Shown: positions 16,652-26,153, numbered from the stretch's first letter. The stretch: 49,994 bases of DNA from Candidatus Omnitrophota bacterium (GCA_013203355.1 JABMQH010000197.1:1-49994), one strand, 5' to 3'. Translations and numbers: made by a program. The notes: a model not told the origin generated them from the sequence alone.

Positions 16652-19120
16652 ATGTTCAATCGCTTTACAGAAAGGGCAAGAAAGGTAGTACTGCTGGCAA
16701 AGGAAGAGGCAAAGCGCTTCAACCATGACTATATAGGCACAGAGCATATATTGCTTGGCTTGATCAGGGAAGGGGAAGGCGTTGCCGCTGCCGTATTGGA
16801 GAATTTAGGCCTTGATTCGGAAAAGATACGCTTAGAGGTCGAGAAGCTTGTTCACGCAGGGCCGAGCACAGTTATTTCCGGAGATATACCGTTTACGCCA
16901 AAGGCAAAAAAGGTAATAGAGCTTGCTATGGATGAGGCACGAAACCTCGGCCACAATTATATCGGCACAGAGCATTTGCTTTTGGGGTTGATCCGCGAAG
17001 GCGAAGGTGTTGCCAGCCAGGTTTTGATGAATTTGGGCCTTGATCTGAATAAAGTTCGCGATGAGGTTATGCAGCTTTTAGGTTCGGCAACTCCCGGGTT
17101 TGACGTAGGACAAAAAGCACCTATGACACCTGGTGGTGCACCGACAAAAACAAAGACACCAGCCCTGGATGCATTCGGAAGAGATCTTACGATGCTGGCA
17201 AAGCAGGGTAAGCTAGATCCCGTGATAGGGCGCGCGAACGAGATAGAGCGCGTAATACAGATATTATCGAGGAGGACAAAGAATAACCCCGTTCTTTTGG
17301 GCGAGGCAGGTGTTGGGAAAACTGCCATTGTTGAAGGATTGGCTCAAAAGATAATCGTAGGGGACATCCCCGAAATATTGAGTGGCAAGAGGATCGTAAT
17401 ATTAGACCTTGCGCTTATGGTAGCAGGTACAAAATATCGCGGTCAGTTTGAAGAAAGGATTAAGGCAGTGATGGATGAGCTTAAGCGCTCCGAGGAAGTA
17501 ATCATCTTCATAGATGAGCTGCATACATTAGTCGGTGCAGGCGGGGCCGAGGGAGCGATAGATGCCTCGAATATTTTAAAACCGGCGCTTTCCCGCGGAG
17601 AGATTCAATGCGTTGGGGCAACAACGCTTGATGAATATAGAAAGCACATCGAAAAGGATGCGGCCCTGGAGAGAAGGTTCCAGACGATTATGGTAGAGGC
17701 CCCATCAGTGACGGAGACAGTCGCGATATTAAAAGGGTTGCGCGACAAGTATGAAGCTCATCATAAAGTGAAATTTACAGAGGAGGCGCTTGTGGCGGCA
17801 GCGAAGTTGTCCGATAGGTATATAAGCGGAAGATTCTTACCTGATAAGGCGATAGATTTAATTGATGAAGCAGGCTCAAGGGCAAGACTTTCGGTTATGA
17901 CTACTCCGCCCGACCTTAAAAAGATAGAGGAGAAGATTGAAGGGTTATGTAAGAAGAAAGAAGCGTCGGTGGAAGGCCAGGATTTTGAAAAGGCAGCTAA
18001 GTTTAGGGACGAAGAAAGAAAAGCGAAAGCGGAACTTGTGAAGACTAAGAAGGACTGGAAGGAGAAAAAAGGCACCCCTGAAGTTATTGTGAACGAAGAG
18101 GACATAGCTGTGATTGTTTCGAAATGGACAGGCATTCCGCTTGTGAGGCTTGAAGAGAAAGAAACAGAAAAGTTTCTTAAAATAGAGGAAGGCTTACACA
18201 AAAGGGTTATTGGGCAAAATGAGGCGATTACTGCAATTTCTAATGCGGTGAGGCGTTCAAGGGCCGGCATAAAAGACCCAAAAAAGCCTATAGGCTCATT
18301 TGTCTTTCTGGGGCCTACGGGTGTAGGAAAAACCCTTTTGGCAAAGGCGCTTGCGGAGTATCTCTTTGGTGACGAGAATGCGATTATTCAACTTGATATG
18401 TCCGAGTATATGGAAAAGTTTAATGTATCAAGGCTTGTCGGTGCCCCTCCCGGGTATGTGGGGTATGAAGAAGGGGGCCAGCTTACAGAGAAGGTGAGGC
18501 GGAGGCCTTATTCGATAGTCCTATTGGATGAGATAGAGAAGGCGCACCCGGATGTTTTTAACCTTCTCCTTCAGATTTTGGAAGAAGGGCGCCTGACCGA
18601 TGCGTTTGGAAGAAAAGTGAATTTCAAAAATGTTATTTTGATCATGACTTCCAATATCGGGGCTGAGATGCTGAAGAAAAAGGGGTCACTTGGGTTTAAG
18701 GCGCAAGGGAAAGATACCGATTATCAGTCTATGAAGGAACGCTTGCTTGAAGAGGTAAAGAAGACATTTAAGCCGGAGTTTTTGAATAGGGTTGACGATA
18801 TGATCGTCTTCCAATCTCTTACAAAAGACGACCTTTACGAGATTATACACATTGAGATAGCAGAGGTTGAGAAGAGGCTACTGGAACAGAATATAACGCT
18901 TGAGCTTACGAAAGACGCCAAAGAGTTTTTGATTGAAAAGGGATTCGACCGGGTGTTTGGCGCCAGGCCCCTTAAGAGGACGATTCAGCGCTTCCTGGAA
19001 GACCCACTCGCTGAAGATATTATATCCGGGCACTTCAAAAAAGGCGGTTTTGTAAAGGTCTCAAGTAAGGTGGACCATCTGGTATTCGAGCAAATAGATG
19101 CGAAGAGCACAGTTAGCTAG
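16652..19120 (+). CDS. clpC: ClpC, AAA+ unfoldase of the Clp protease
   Basis: Hexameric ATPase that unfolds tagged proteins and feeds them to ClpP (not in this window). The N-domain has two Clp repeats; E31 and E107 in the GTEH motifs correspond to the glutamates that bind phosphoarginine in Bacillus ClpC. AAA-1 has [13 protein letters not shown]; a middle domain carries a UVR-type helix ([17 protein letters not shown]); AAA-2 has [16 protein letters not shown]. The LGF in [11 protein letters not shown] is at the expected ClpP-docking loop. The 822-residue length is normal. AGGAGGAAAG precedes the start. The operon order mcsA-mcsB-clpC links it to arginine phosphorylation. Confidence 0.97.
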   Translation: MFNRFTERARKVVLLAKEEAKRFNHDYIGTEHILLGLIREGEGVAAAVLENLGLDSEKIRLEVEKLVHAGPSTVISGDIPFTPKAKKVIELAMDEARNLGHNYIGTEHLLLGLIREGEGVASQVLMNLGLDLNKVRDEVMQLLGSATPGFDVGQKAPMTPGGAPTKTKTPALDAFGRDLTMLAKQGKLDPVIGRANEIERVIQILSRRTKNNPVLLGEAGVGKTAIVEGLAQKIIVGDIPEILSGKRIVILDLALMVAGTKYRGQFEERIKAVMDELKRSEEVIIFIDELHTLVGAGGAEGAIDASNILKPALSRGEIQCVGATTLDEYRKHIEKDAALERRFQTIMVEAPSVTETVAILKGLRDKYEAHHKVKFTEEALVAAAKLSDRYISGRFLPDKAIDLIDEAGSRARLSVMTTPPDLKKIEEKIEGLCKKKEASVEGQDFEKAAKFRDEERKAKAELVKTKKDWKEKKGTPEVIVNEEDIAVIVSKWTGIPLVRLEEKETEKFLKIEEGLHKRVIGQNEAITAISNAVRRSRAGIKDPKKPIGSFVFLGPTGVGKTLLAKALAEYLFGDENAIIQLDMSEYMEKFNVSRLVGAPPGYVGYEEGGQLTEKVRRRPYSIVLLDEIEKAHPDVFNLLLQILEEGRLTDAFGRKVNFKNVILIMTSNIGAEMLKKKGSLGFKAQGKDTDYQSMKERLLEEVKKTFKPEFLNRVDDMIVFQSLTKDDLYEIIHIEIAEVEKRLLEQNITLELTKDAKEFLIEKGFDRVFGARPLKRTIQRFLEDPLAEDIISGHFKKGGFVKVSSKVDHLVFEQIDAKSTVS

Positions 19121-20924
19121 AAGAAGAAAGTTTTCCGGGGTATTAGTTATTGCGGCCCTATCTTGGGTAGGGGTAGGTATGGGTTTTGATATGAAAACCG
19201 GCCTGATGGCTAAAGACTTTAGGATTTTTTTAGAGGATAAGCTAAACAAAATCCTTGTAAATAAAGAAGTAAAGCTGTCGCGGATTTCAGGCCGGGCGTT
19301 TGAAAATGTGACGATAAACGAATTCAGCATTTCCAACAGATCGGCCGAATCCCAAAAGTCGCCCCCAATATTTTCAGTGGATAAGATAATAATCAAATAT
19401 GACCTGCTGAATTTGTTTTTCAAGCGTTTTGAAAGACTGAACGGTGTTTATCTTATATCACCGTCTCTGTCTTTTGCCCCGAAAGAAACGCAGGGTATTG
19501 CCCCGATGGTCTCCGCGGCCCCTTTTGTCAACGGAACACTTTACGGTGATAACCGTATAAAATTTTATATATTGAATGGCAACATTTCCGGCTTTGGAAA
19601 TAAACCGATTTTGACCAATTTGGCGGGCGGTGTTACATTCCGTAATTCTACGCTATTTTTCAATAATTTAAGAGGCAACTTTTTAAACCTTCCGGTGCGG
19701 GTAAGAGGGAGGATACAGGACCCATTTGGATCTCCTGTGATAAAGTTAAAACTTCTCATGGAAGACAAGTATTATACGGCAAGGTTTGCGTTAAAGAGCG
19801 TGGGCCAAGAGGGTGAGGTAGCTGTTTCTGGAAACCTGCGGTTCCTTGATAAGTTCAGTTTCTACTTTCAAGGAAGGATAAATATTATCTCGGACGGCGT
19901 CATAGAAGTAAAGGATCTTCTGGTTAATGATTCGTTTAACATAAATGGCGGCATAGACCTTGCTGCCAAATCGAGTAAATTTGTCATGCAATCAAAGGCG
20001 GGCCTTATTGAGGTCACCAGCACAATCAGTCAGAAAAAAGGTCTGTCTATTGATGCAAAGCTAAGTCACGTGAATCTCTTTGGACTTGATGTATTGAGTC
20101 AGATATACATAAATACAAGTCTTCACAGGCCTGGCAATTCCCCTGAAATTTTAAGGGGCAGTCTTAAAACACAAAATTCAATCTTAAATTATAAACCTTT
20201 CCAGGAGATACAGGCAAGGTGGGTATTAAAGGAGAACGAGCTTTTTATTACCCGTCTTTCTTTAGGTGATGCATACAAGTTGTCCGGGATATTCAATCTG
20301 GATGCCCCGTATAACATGGATTTGAATTTGGCGGTTAAGAATGCCTTTTTAGAGGATTGGCTCATATTTGCAGAACCTGACTCCGACCAACCTCGCCCGT
20401 TATCCGGTGTGGCAAACGGCCAGATGAGCATAAAGGGCCCCCTGAAGGAAGCGGTGAGTAGTGGGAGATTTGAAGTTCGCAACGGGAATATACAGGAAGT
20501 AAAGTTTAACGTTATGAATTTTAATCTGGACGGGAAAGGCCCCATACTTTTAGTCGCCGACTCAAAGATGGTAAAGGAAGGCGGCTTTCTTCTGATGGAC
20601 GGAGAGATAAATATGAGGAAACTGGGCAAGAGGAATATATTTGAGGACATAAAGATAGAAACGGATCAGAGGGTTATAGTTTGGGAAGGGTGGGATATTT
20701 CCAAAGACATATATACCTCAGAGGTGAACTTAGAGAAGGATATAAGTGAGGATTTTAAAGTTAACCTTAAGACATATACGAGTGCAGGCAATGATAATAC
20801 CGACCCTGACCGCAAAAGAAGCGAGATAGGCCTAGATTATAAAATCCAAAAGGACGATAGTATAAATTTACGGATGAAGGAAGACAGCGCCTTTATGGGT
20901 GTTGAGCGTAAGATTAAGTTTTAA
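19098..20924 (+). CDS. TamB/AsmA-like envelope protein
   Basis: A 608-residue protein with a basic N-terminus and one hydrophobic segment (FSGVLVIAALSWVGVGMGF), then long beta-rich sequence. The early part SVDKIIIKYDLLNLFFKRFERLNGVYLISPSLSF and repeats such as GPLKEAVSSGRFEVRNGNIQ resemble the AsmA/TamB superfamily. The end (IGLDYKIQKDDSINLRMK..., VERKIKF) resembles the DUF490 C-terminus of TamB. Such proteins form periplasmic grooves moving lipid between membranes. It is about half the length of E. coli TamB. The start overlaps clpC by 23 nt; ATG at 19179 is an alternative that would lose part of the anchor. It precedes mlaE by 32 nt, which supports a lipid-transport role. Confidence 0.65.
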   Translation: MRRAQLARRRKFSGVLVIAALSWVGVGMGFDMKTGLMAKDFRIFLEDKLNKILVNKEVKLSRISGRAFENVTINEFSISNRSAESQKSPPIFSVDKIIIKYDLLNLFFKRFERLNGVYLISPSLSFAPKETQGIAPMVSAAPFVNGTLYGDNRIKFYILNGNISGFGNKPILTNLAGGVTFRNSTLFFNNLRGNFLNLPVRVRGRIQDPFGSPVIKLKLLMEDKYYTARFALKSVGQEGEVAVSGNLRFLDKFSFYFQGRINIISDGVIEVKDLLVNDSFNINGGIDLAAKSSKFVMQSKAGLIEVTSTISQKKGLSIDAKLSHVNLFGLDVLSQIYINTSLHRPGNSPEILRGSLKTQNSILNYKPFQEIQARWVLKENELFITRLSLGDAYKLSGIFNLDAPYNMDLNLAVKNAFLEDWLIFAEPDSDQPRPLSGVANGQMSIKGPLKEAVSSGRFEVRNGNIQEVKFNVMNFNLDGKGPILLVADSKMVKEGGFLLMDGEINMRKLGKRNIFEDIKIETDQRVIVWEGWDISKDIYTSEVNLEKDISEDFKVNLKTYTSAGNDNTDPDRKRSEIGLDYKIQKDDSINLRMKEDSAFMGVERKIKF

Positions 20925-20956
20925 CCTAGCCCTTTTTTAAGAGGGACCAAAAGATA

Positions 20957-21736
20957 ATGTTAGAGCGACTAAGGGAACTCGGAGCAAAATTTTTGAATTT
21001 CATGAAATACATAGGTGGCCTCTGGACGCTTTTTGTCGAGACCTTATTATGGACATTCCAGCCTCCTTTTAAAAGAAAAGAGATCATGGATCAGATGAAT
21101 AAGATCGGCGTGAATAGCGTTCCCATAGTATTCCTGACCAGTCTTTTTACGGGAATGGTCTTGGCGCTTCAAAGCGCGTACCAGATGCAGAAGATTTCCG
21201 CCACGATGTATGTCGCCTCGCTGGTTTCTCTTTCTATGTGCAGGGAGTTAGGGCCGGTGCTTACGGCATTGGTTGTAGCGGGCCGTGTGGGCGCTTCCAT
21301 AACGGCAGAATTGGGAACCATGAAGGTTACCGAGCAGGTGGATGCCTTAGAGACACTGGCAACAAATCCAATTAAATATCTGGCGGTCCCGAGATTTGTA
21401 GCACTATTTTTTATGCTTCCCCTGTTGACCATATATGCGGATTTTATCGGGATCCTGGGAGGATATTTAGTTGGGGTTGGAAAATTAGGGGTTACTTCAA
21501 GTTTATATTGGAGGATGACATATGACCCATTGGTCCTCAAGGATTTTTTTACCGGGCTCATAAAATCATTTGCGTTTGCAATAATCATCTGTATAGTTGC
21601 CTGTTATCAGGGACTGAATAGCGAGGGCGGGGCCGAAGGAGTCGGCCGCGCTACTACGCTTTCGGTTGTGAGCAGCTTTATTTTAATTATTTCAGCTGAT
21701 TGCTTTTTTACGGCGCTGTTTTATTTCGCATTTTAA
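20957..21736 (+). CDS. mlaE: MlaE-family lipid ABC transporter permease
   Basis: Inner-membrane permease of the Mla-type phospholipid transport system. The 259 residues include an N-terminal interfacial helix and about five membrane helices. Family segments are VPIVFLTSLFTGMVLALQSAYQM, CRELGPVLTALVVAGRVGASITAELGTMKVTEQVDALE, which contacts the ATPase, and the C-terminal VVSSFILIISADCFFTALFY. It is followed 5 nt later by mlaF and then by mlaD. No mlaC or mlaB gene is present. Confidence 0.95.
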   Translation: MLERLRELGAKFLNFMKYIGGLWTLFVETLLWTFQPPFKRKEIMDQMNKIGVNSVPIVFLTSLFTGMVLALQSAYQMQKISATMYVASLVSLSMCRELGPVLTALVVAGRVGASITAELGTMKVTEQVDALETLATNPIKYLAVPRFVALFFMLPLLTIYADFIGILGGYLVGVGKLGVTSSLYWRMTYDPLVLKDFFTGLIKSFAFAIIICIVACYQGLNSEGGAEGVGRATTLSVVSSFILIISADCFFTALFYFAF

Positions 21737-21741
21737 AGCCT

Positions 21742-22491
21742 ATGATAGAGATAATTAATTTATGTAAATCATTTAACGGGAAGAAGGTATTAGAGAACCT
21801 GAACCTGACCGTAGAGAAGGGTGAGACGATGGTTATTATCGGCAGGTCCGGTTGCGGTAAGAGTGTTCTGTTAAAACATATAATAGGTATATTAAAGCCG
21901 GACTCGGGACAGGTAATTATCGATGGAACGGATATAACGAAGTTAGAGGAAAAGGATTTAAAAGAATTCAGGATGAAATTCGGAATGCTTTTTCAGGGAG
22001 CTGCTCTTTTTGATTCGTTGACCGTATATGAAAATGTAGGGTTCAATTTAATTGAGCATACAGATCGGTCAAGAGAAGAGATCAGGGGGAGGGTAAGCGA
22101 ATGTCTTCAACTGGTAGGATTAAAAGGTATCGAGGATTTGAAGCCGGCGGAGTTATCAGGAGGTATGAGGAAAAGGGTGGGTCTGGCAAGGGCAATCTGC
22201 ATGAAACCGGAGATTATTCTCTATGATGAGCCTACGACAGGAGTCGACCCTATCATGGGCGATGCCGTTAATGATTTGATAAAGGATTTGCATGATAAGC
22301 TGAATCCCATCTCTATTGCTGTTACGCATGACATGGTGAGTGCGTATAAAATTGCCTCGAGGTTGGCGATGTTATATAATGGAAAGATTATTAGTGTCGG
22401 AACGCCGGAGGAGATTAAGAATACAACTAACCCTGTGGTGAAACAATTTATCACTGGCGCGGCAGTAGGCCCTATAACCGAAGGAGGATAA
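21742..22491 (+). CDS. mlaF: MlaF-family lipid ABC transporter ATPase
   Basis: ATPase that drives the MlaE permease. Walker A is GRSGCGKSVLLKHI, the Q-loop is FGMLFQGAALFDSLT, the signature is LSGGMRKRVGLARA, and Walker B is IILYDEPTTGVDP. The track start at 21700 would place 14 extra residues inside mlaE; ATG 21742, 5 nt after the mlaE stop, gives MIEIINLCKSFNGKKV, the normal beginning of an ABC ATPase. The LSGGMRKRV signature and GVDPIM after Walker B are typical of the MlaF subgroup. Confidence 0.95.
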   Translation: MIEIINLCKSFNGKKVLENLNLTVEKGETMVIIGRSGCGKSVLLKHIIGILKPDSGQVIIDGTDITKLEEKDLKEFRMKFGMLFQGAALFDSLTVYENVGFNLIEHTDRSREEIRGRVSECLQLVGLKGIEDLKPAELSGGMRKRVGLARAICMKPEIILYDEPTTGVDPIMGDAVNDLIKDLHDKLNPISIAVTHDMVSAYKIASRLAMLYNGKIISVGTPEEIKNTTNPVVKQFITGAAVGPITEGG

Positions 22492-22496
22492 ACCCT

Positions 22497-23153
22497 ATGG
22501 AATCAAAGCCATTGAATTTTGAAATAAAGGTTGGCATCTTTGTATTTTTGGGAATCTTGATAATGTTTCTTATAGTATTTTCGATAGGGGAATTCTATAT
22601 ATTAAGGCCCATGTATAATATAAAGGTTCTATTTGGTTTTGCAAATGGTATCGCTACGGGGGCACCGGTGAGGCTTGCGGGTGTCAATATTGGGGAGGTT
22701 GAAGATATAAGTGTATTTTATGATACAAAGCTGCAGCAGACGCGGGTTATGCTTGTGGCAAAAATAAAAAAGCACGCCAAGATTGAAAAAAATGCCATTT
22801 GCAGAATTAATACATTAGGCCTCCTCGGAGAAAAATATCTGGAGATTACACCGGGTACGGTAGAGACGGGATTTTTAGAGGATCAAGAGGCCGTTGTCGG
22901 GGAGGATCCTGTTCCCATGGAGGAGATCACCGAGACCATGAAAGAGCTTTCGGAGAATGCAAAGGCGATTACCGAGTCGACAACTGTGGTATTGGGAAGG
23001 CTTGAAAGAGGAGAGGGCACTATTGGAAAACTTTTGGTTGAGGAGAAGGTCTATAATGACCTCCAAGAGTTTGTCGAAGATATAAAGGAACACCCGTGGA
23101 AACTGTTGGTTAAGCAGAGAAAGAAACGGAAGGAGCAGGAGGATAAAAAATGA
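22497..23153 (+). CDS. mlaD: MlaD/MCE-domain lipid-binding protein
   Basis: Single-pass inner-membrane protein whose MCE domain forms a hexameric ring in the periplasm for lipid passage. The anchor is VGIFVFLGILIMFLIVFSIG (about residues 12-31). The MCE core follows: YNIKVLFGFANGIATGAPVRLAGVNIGEVEDI, with GLLGEKYLEITPG further on. The end is a charged helix (VKQRKKRKEQEDKK). At 218 residues it is somewhat longer than E. coli MlaD. It has an AAGGAGGA ribosome-binding site and overlaps yacL by 4 nt. Confidence 0.93.
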   Translation: MESKPLNFEIKVGIFVFLGILIMFLIVFSIGEFYILRPMYNIKVLFGFANGIATGAPVRLAGVNIGEVEDISVFYDTKLQQTRVMLVAKIKKHAKIEKNAICRINTLGLLGEKYLEITPGTVETGFLEDQEAVVGEDPVPMEEITETMKELSENAKAITESTTVVLGRLERGEGTIGKLLVEEKVYNDLQEFVEDIKEHPWKLLVKQRKKRKEQEDKK

Positions 23154-24181
23154 CACTCTTATTCATACGAATTTTCTTTATTGTCTTGAGTACCGCGGTG
23201 GGCTATTTTTTAGGTAATACTTTTATTATTCAAGAGCCAAGGTATGGAGCCATAGGCGCTGCAATAGGTTTTGGACTTGCTGTATTCTTAATATTGCTTG
23301 AAGGCTCTATGCGTAAAATCTCTGTGAGGAATTTATCGGCGGCGGTATTTGGTTTAATATTCGGTCTATTTATGTCCTGGGTGCTGTCGAGCGCAATTAA
23401 ACTCATACCCATGGACCTAAGGATGTTTTCAACCATCCAGATAGTGCTTACCCTTATCTTTTGTTACCTTGGTATGGTAATAGCTATTAGGGGAAAGGAC
23501 GAATTTAATTTGATTATCCCTTATGTAAAATTTATGAGGCAGGATCAAAAGGACGAGATTATACTATTGGATACAAGTATAATTATAGACGGCAGGATTG
23601 TCGATATATGCTCAACCAAATTCATTGAAGGCAGGCTGGTTATCCCGAGATTTGTACTGAAGGAACTTCAGCAGGTTGCAGATTCGGCGGATGCCTTAAA
23701 AAGGAACAGAGGTAGGCGCGGACTCGACGTGTTGAACCAGCTTCAGAAGAGCCCGCACCTCGATGTAAAGATAGAAGAAGAAAATTTTCCAGCTATAACG
23801 GATGTAGACGCGAAGCTTGTTAAGCTTGCGAAAGTATTAGGAGCCAAAATTCTTACAAATGATTACAATCTGAATAAGGTTGCCGAGATTCAGCAGGTAA
23901 CTGTCTTGAATATAAATAATCTCGCGAATGCCTTAAAGCCGGCTGTCCTGCCAAGCGAAGTCTTGGAGGTGAAGATTATCAAAGAGGGTAAGGAGTTCAA
24001 TCAAGGGGTAGCATACTTAGATGATGGGACCATGATTGTCGTAGATAATGCAAGGCATCTGATCGGCCAGACGGTTAAGGCCTTGGTTACAAGTGTACTT
24101 CAGACCTCTGCAGGGCGTATGATTTTTGCTAAAGTAGAAAATACCAATTATCATCATAGCGGCCGGAAAGGGCACAAGTAA
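23150..24181 (+). CDS. YacL-like PIN/TRAM-domain membrane protein
   Basis: Integral-membrane protein with about four N-terminal helices, a PIN nuclease-like domain beginning ILLDTSIIIDGRIVDI (about residue 139), and a C-terminal TRAM domain (KEGKEFNQGVAYLDDGTMIVVDNARHLIG). The PIN acidic residues are kept (LLDTS, the VLKELQ segment and ILTNDYNLNKVA). The arrangement and length (343 residues) match Bacillus YacL. In Firmicutes the gene sits between clpC/radA/disA and ispD, as it does here except that the Mla block replaces radA-disA. Probable role is membrane-associated RNA cleavage or signalling. Confidence 0.9.
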   Translation: MTLLFIRIFFIVLSTAVGYFLGNTFIIQEPRYGAIGAAIGFGLAVFLILLEGSMRKISVRNLSAAVFGLIFGLFMSWVLSSAIKLIPMDLRMFSTIQIVLTLIFCYLGMVIAIRGKDEFNLIIPYVKFMRQDQKDEIILLDTSIIIDGRIVDICSTKFIEGRLVIPRFVLKELQQVADSADALKRNRGRRGLDVLNQLQKSPHLDVKIEEENFPAITDVDAKLVKLAKVLGAKILTNDYNLNKVAEIQQVTVLNINNLANALKPAVLPSEVLEVKIIKEGKEFNQGVAYLDDGTMIVVDNARHLIGQTVKALVTSVLQTSAGRMIFAKVENTNYHHSGRKGHK

Positions 24182-24222
24182 TTTCCGCGAAATCATTTCT
24201 GTGATATAGCGTAGACAATGAA

Positions 24223-24295
24223 CCCCGCACCTTTGTATTATTCAAGGTGCAGGGAATAGGTAAAAATGAATTTTGAATATTTAAAAGGTGCGGGG
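24223..24295 (+). promoter_or_regulatory. Candidate RNA switch sequestering the ispD start
   Basis: CCCCGCACCTTT (24223-24234) is exactly complementary to AAAGGTGCGGGG (24284-24295), which holds the ispD ribosome-binding site and the first base of its GTG start. Within it TATTCAA (24239-24245) pairs with TTGAATA (24273-24279), giving one coaxial long hairpin. A competing short hairpin can form because AAGGTGCAGGG (24244-24254) also complements the first arm with one mismatch. The two folds are mutually exclusive, as in attenuators or translational switches. Ligand or trigger is unknown. Confidence 0.5.
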
Positions 24296-24298
24296 TGA
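24266..24298 (+). CDS. Putative 10-codon leader peptide overlapping ispD
   Basis: ATG at 24266 encodes MNFEYLKGAG, ending at TGA 24296-24298, which overlaps the ispD GTG (24295-24297) as GTGA. AATAGG lies 5 nt before the ATG as a possible ribosome-binding site. Translation of this ORF would move ribosomes through the hairpin and deliver them to the ispD start. It may be a chance ORF. Confidence 0.35.
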   Translation: MNFEYLKGAG

Positions 24299-24978
24299 AA
24301 AGCGAAGCGATAGTCGCCTCTGCTGGTATTGGCAAGAGGTTGCGAGCAAAGATAAGGAAACCATATTTAAACCTTTTAGGAAAACCCATCCTTGTTCATA
24401 CCTTACAGGCCTTGAGCAATTCTAAAGATATAGATAATATTATCGTAGTTGTGAACAGGCTTGATAAAAAGCGGTGTGAAAGAATAATAGAAAGATACAG
24501 GATAAAAAAGGTTAAGGCGGTAGTCGTGGGGGGCAGATATAGATACAGTTCTGTCCGCAACGGGCTTAATTCTCTGGATAAGGATACCGATATAGTCATT
24601 ATCCACGATGCAGTAAGGCCATTTATTGACGATGATATTATCGGAAGGTCGGTAAGGTGCGCTAAAAGGTTTGGCGCATGTGTTGTCGGCGCGCCGGTTA
24701 TCTCTACTATAAAAGAGGTAGACGGGACGTTGAAGATTCTTTCTACGCCGAAGAGAAAAAGGTTTTGGTTTGCGCAGACACCGCAGGTTTTCAGAAAGGC
24801 TTTGATTTTGAGGGCCTATAATGTGAAAGGGAACGGCCGTTTTACCCTTACTGATGATGCGGCTTGTGTTGAGCGTCTTGGGGTTAAGGTTAGAATGATA
24901 ATGGGGTCTTACAGGAATATAAAAATTACCACGCCGGAAGACCTCGCAGTGGCCAGGGGACTAGCAAAATGCGCATAG
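24295..24978 (+). CDS. ispD: IspD, 2-C-methyl-D-erythritol 4-phosphate cytidylyltransferase
   Basis: Third enzyme of the MEP isoprenoid pathway; it joins MEP to CTP, forming CDP-ME. The nucleotide-binding opening is SEAIVASAGIGKRLRAKIRKPYLNL, a slightly altered form of the usual AAGxGxRM. Other landmarks are VVVGGRYRYSSVRNGL, IIHDAVRPFI, FAQTPQVFRKAL and LTDDAACVE. The 227-residue length is normal. The GTG start is chosen because the protein begins at the expected point and an AAAGGTG site lies just upstream, though that site is also part of a stable complementarity. It overlaps ispF by 10 nt. Confidence 0.95.
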   Translation: MKSEAIVASAGIGKRLRAKIRKPYLNLLGKPILVHTLQALSNSKDIDNIIVVVNRLDKKRCERIIERYRIKKVKAVVVGGRYRYSSVRNGLNSLDKDTDIVIIHDAVRPFIDDDIIGRSVRCAKRFGACVVGAPVISTIKEVDGTLKILSTPKRKRFWFAQTPQVFRKALILRAYNVKGNGRFTLTDDAACVERLGVKVRMIMGSYRNIKITTPEDLAVARGLAKCA

Positions 24979-25454
24979 GCATAGGCTATGATATACATAA
25001 GTTAGTTTCAGGGCGAAGACTTATCCTCGGAGGCCTCGAAATACCTTACGAAAAGGGTCTCGAGGGCCATTCTGATGCGGATGTACTTTTGCATGCCGTC
25101 TCAGATGCGCTATTAGGAGCAATTTCAGAAGGAGACATCGGTCAGCACTTTCCTGATACGGATCCCCAGTACAAGGGTGTATCCAGCGTGGAATTATTGA
25201 AAAAGGTATATGCCTTGGTCCAAAGTAAAGATTATAGGATTAATAACATAGATACCGTGATAATTGCCCAGGGGCCTAAGCTTACGCCATTTAAGGAACG
25301 GATTCAAAAACAAATAGCTCATGTTTTAAATATTGAAGAAGATAAAGTTAACATAAAAGCCAAAACAAATGAGGGATTAGGTGATCTTGGTAAGAACAAA
25401 GCGATTGCAACTTATGCCGTTGTCTTAATAACCAAGAAGGCCAAGGAGGATTAA
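24969..25454 (+). CDS. ispF: IspF, 2-C-methyl-D-erythritol 2,4-cyclodiphosphate synthase
   Basis: Converts CDP-ME 2-phosphate to the cyclic diphosphate in the MEP pathway. Metal ligands are visible in GYDIHK (D8, H10) and in [20 protein letters not shown] (H42). [18 protein letters not shown] and the C-terminal [25 protein letters not shown] are further hallmarks. The 161-residue length is standard for a trimer-forming subunit. It overlaps ispD, so two successive-but-one steps of the pathway are made together; ispE is not nearby. Confidence 0.97.
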   Translation: MRIGIGYDIHKLVSGRRLILGGLEIPYEKGLEGHSDADVLLHAVSDALLGAISEGDIGQHFPDTDPQYKGVSSVELLKKVYALVQSKDYRINNIDTVIIAQGPKLTPFKERIQKQIAHVLNIEEDKVNIKAKTNEGLGDLGKNKAIATYAVVLITKKAKED

Positions 25455-25455
25455 G

Positions 25456-26133
25456 ATGTCACTGTGCCTAAAAATATTATTTATAATCATAGGATTGGTC
25501 GTATTGAAAATTGGTTTGATCGCAGCATTTTTCTATGATGAGATCAAAGCCGCCCAGAAGAAGGACCCGGCCGCAAAAGGCTTTCTGGCGGTGCTTTTGC
25601 TGTATCAGGGATTGCATGCCTTGGTAACTTACCGTATTTCGCATGTGTTCTATAAAATGCACCTGTTTTTTATAGCGCGTTTGATCAGCCAGATCTCGCG
25701 GTTCATGACCGGAATTGAAATCCATCCAGGCGCCAGAATAGGAAAAGGTTTCTTTATCGACCATGGTATGGGTGTCGTAATCGGGGAGACCTCTATTATC
25801 GGAGATAACGTGCTTTTATATCAGGGTGTAACGCTCGGCGGGACAGGATTGGAAAAAGGCAAACGCCATCCCACAATCGGCAACAATGTTGTTATTGGCG
25901 GAGGGGCAATGATCCTGGGCAATATAACCGTGGGTGACAATTCCTACATAGGCGCAAATGCGGTAGTGATTAAGGATGTACCGCCGAATTCAACGGTAGT
26001 TGGTGTGCCGGGAAGGATTACAAAGCAGGATGGGAAGAAATTGGATGTTACCTTAGACCATATTCACGTACTCGACCCCATAATGCAGAACATTGACGAA
26101 CTTAAAAAACGGCTAGACCGATTAGAGAAATAA
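25456..26133 (+). CDS. cysE: Serine O-acetyltransferase
   Basis: Makes O-acetylserine from serine and acetyl-CoA, the first step of cysteine synthesis. A hydrophobic N-terminal segment ([26 protein letters not shown]) is followed by the left-handed beta-helix of hexapeptide repeats: [58 protein letters not shown]. The catalytic His is in FIDHG. The final [14 protein letters not shown] is typical. It resembles the short EpsC/Gram-positive form, with the hydrophobic N-terminus as its unusual feature. AAGGAGG precedes the ATG. It is 20 nt before cysS, so precursor supply and tRNA charging for cysteine are adjacent. Confidence 0.92.
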   Translation: MSLCLKILFIIIGLVVLKIGLIAAFFYDEIKAAQKKDPAAKGFLAVLLLYQGLHALVTYRISHVFYKMHLFFIARLISQISRFMTGIEIHPGARIGKGFFIDHGMGVVIGETSIIGDNVLLYQGVTLGGTGLEKGKRHPTIGNNVVIGGGAMILGNITVGDNSYIGANAVVIKDVPPNSTVVGVPGRITKQDGKKLDVTLDHIHVLDPIMQNIDELKKRLDRLEK

Positions 26134-26153
26134 CGAAGTCGCGGCCGAAACTT

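Noticed and set aside
17761-18270. 169-residue minus-strand ORF
   Set aside because: It is antisense to clpC, is Ser/Phe-rich and matches no protein family; the same applies to other long antisense ORFs such as 32787-33416, 39183-39725 and 43171-43722.
21700-21741. Track start of mlaF at 21700
   Set aside because: It adds 14 residues read from inside mlaE; ATG 21742 gives the normal ABC ATPase opening.
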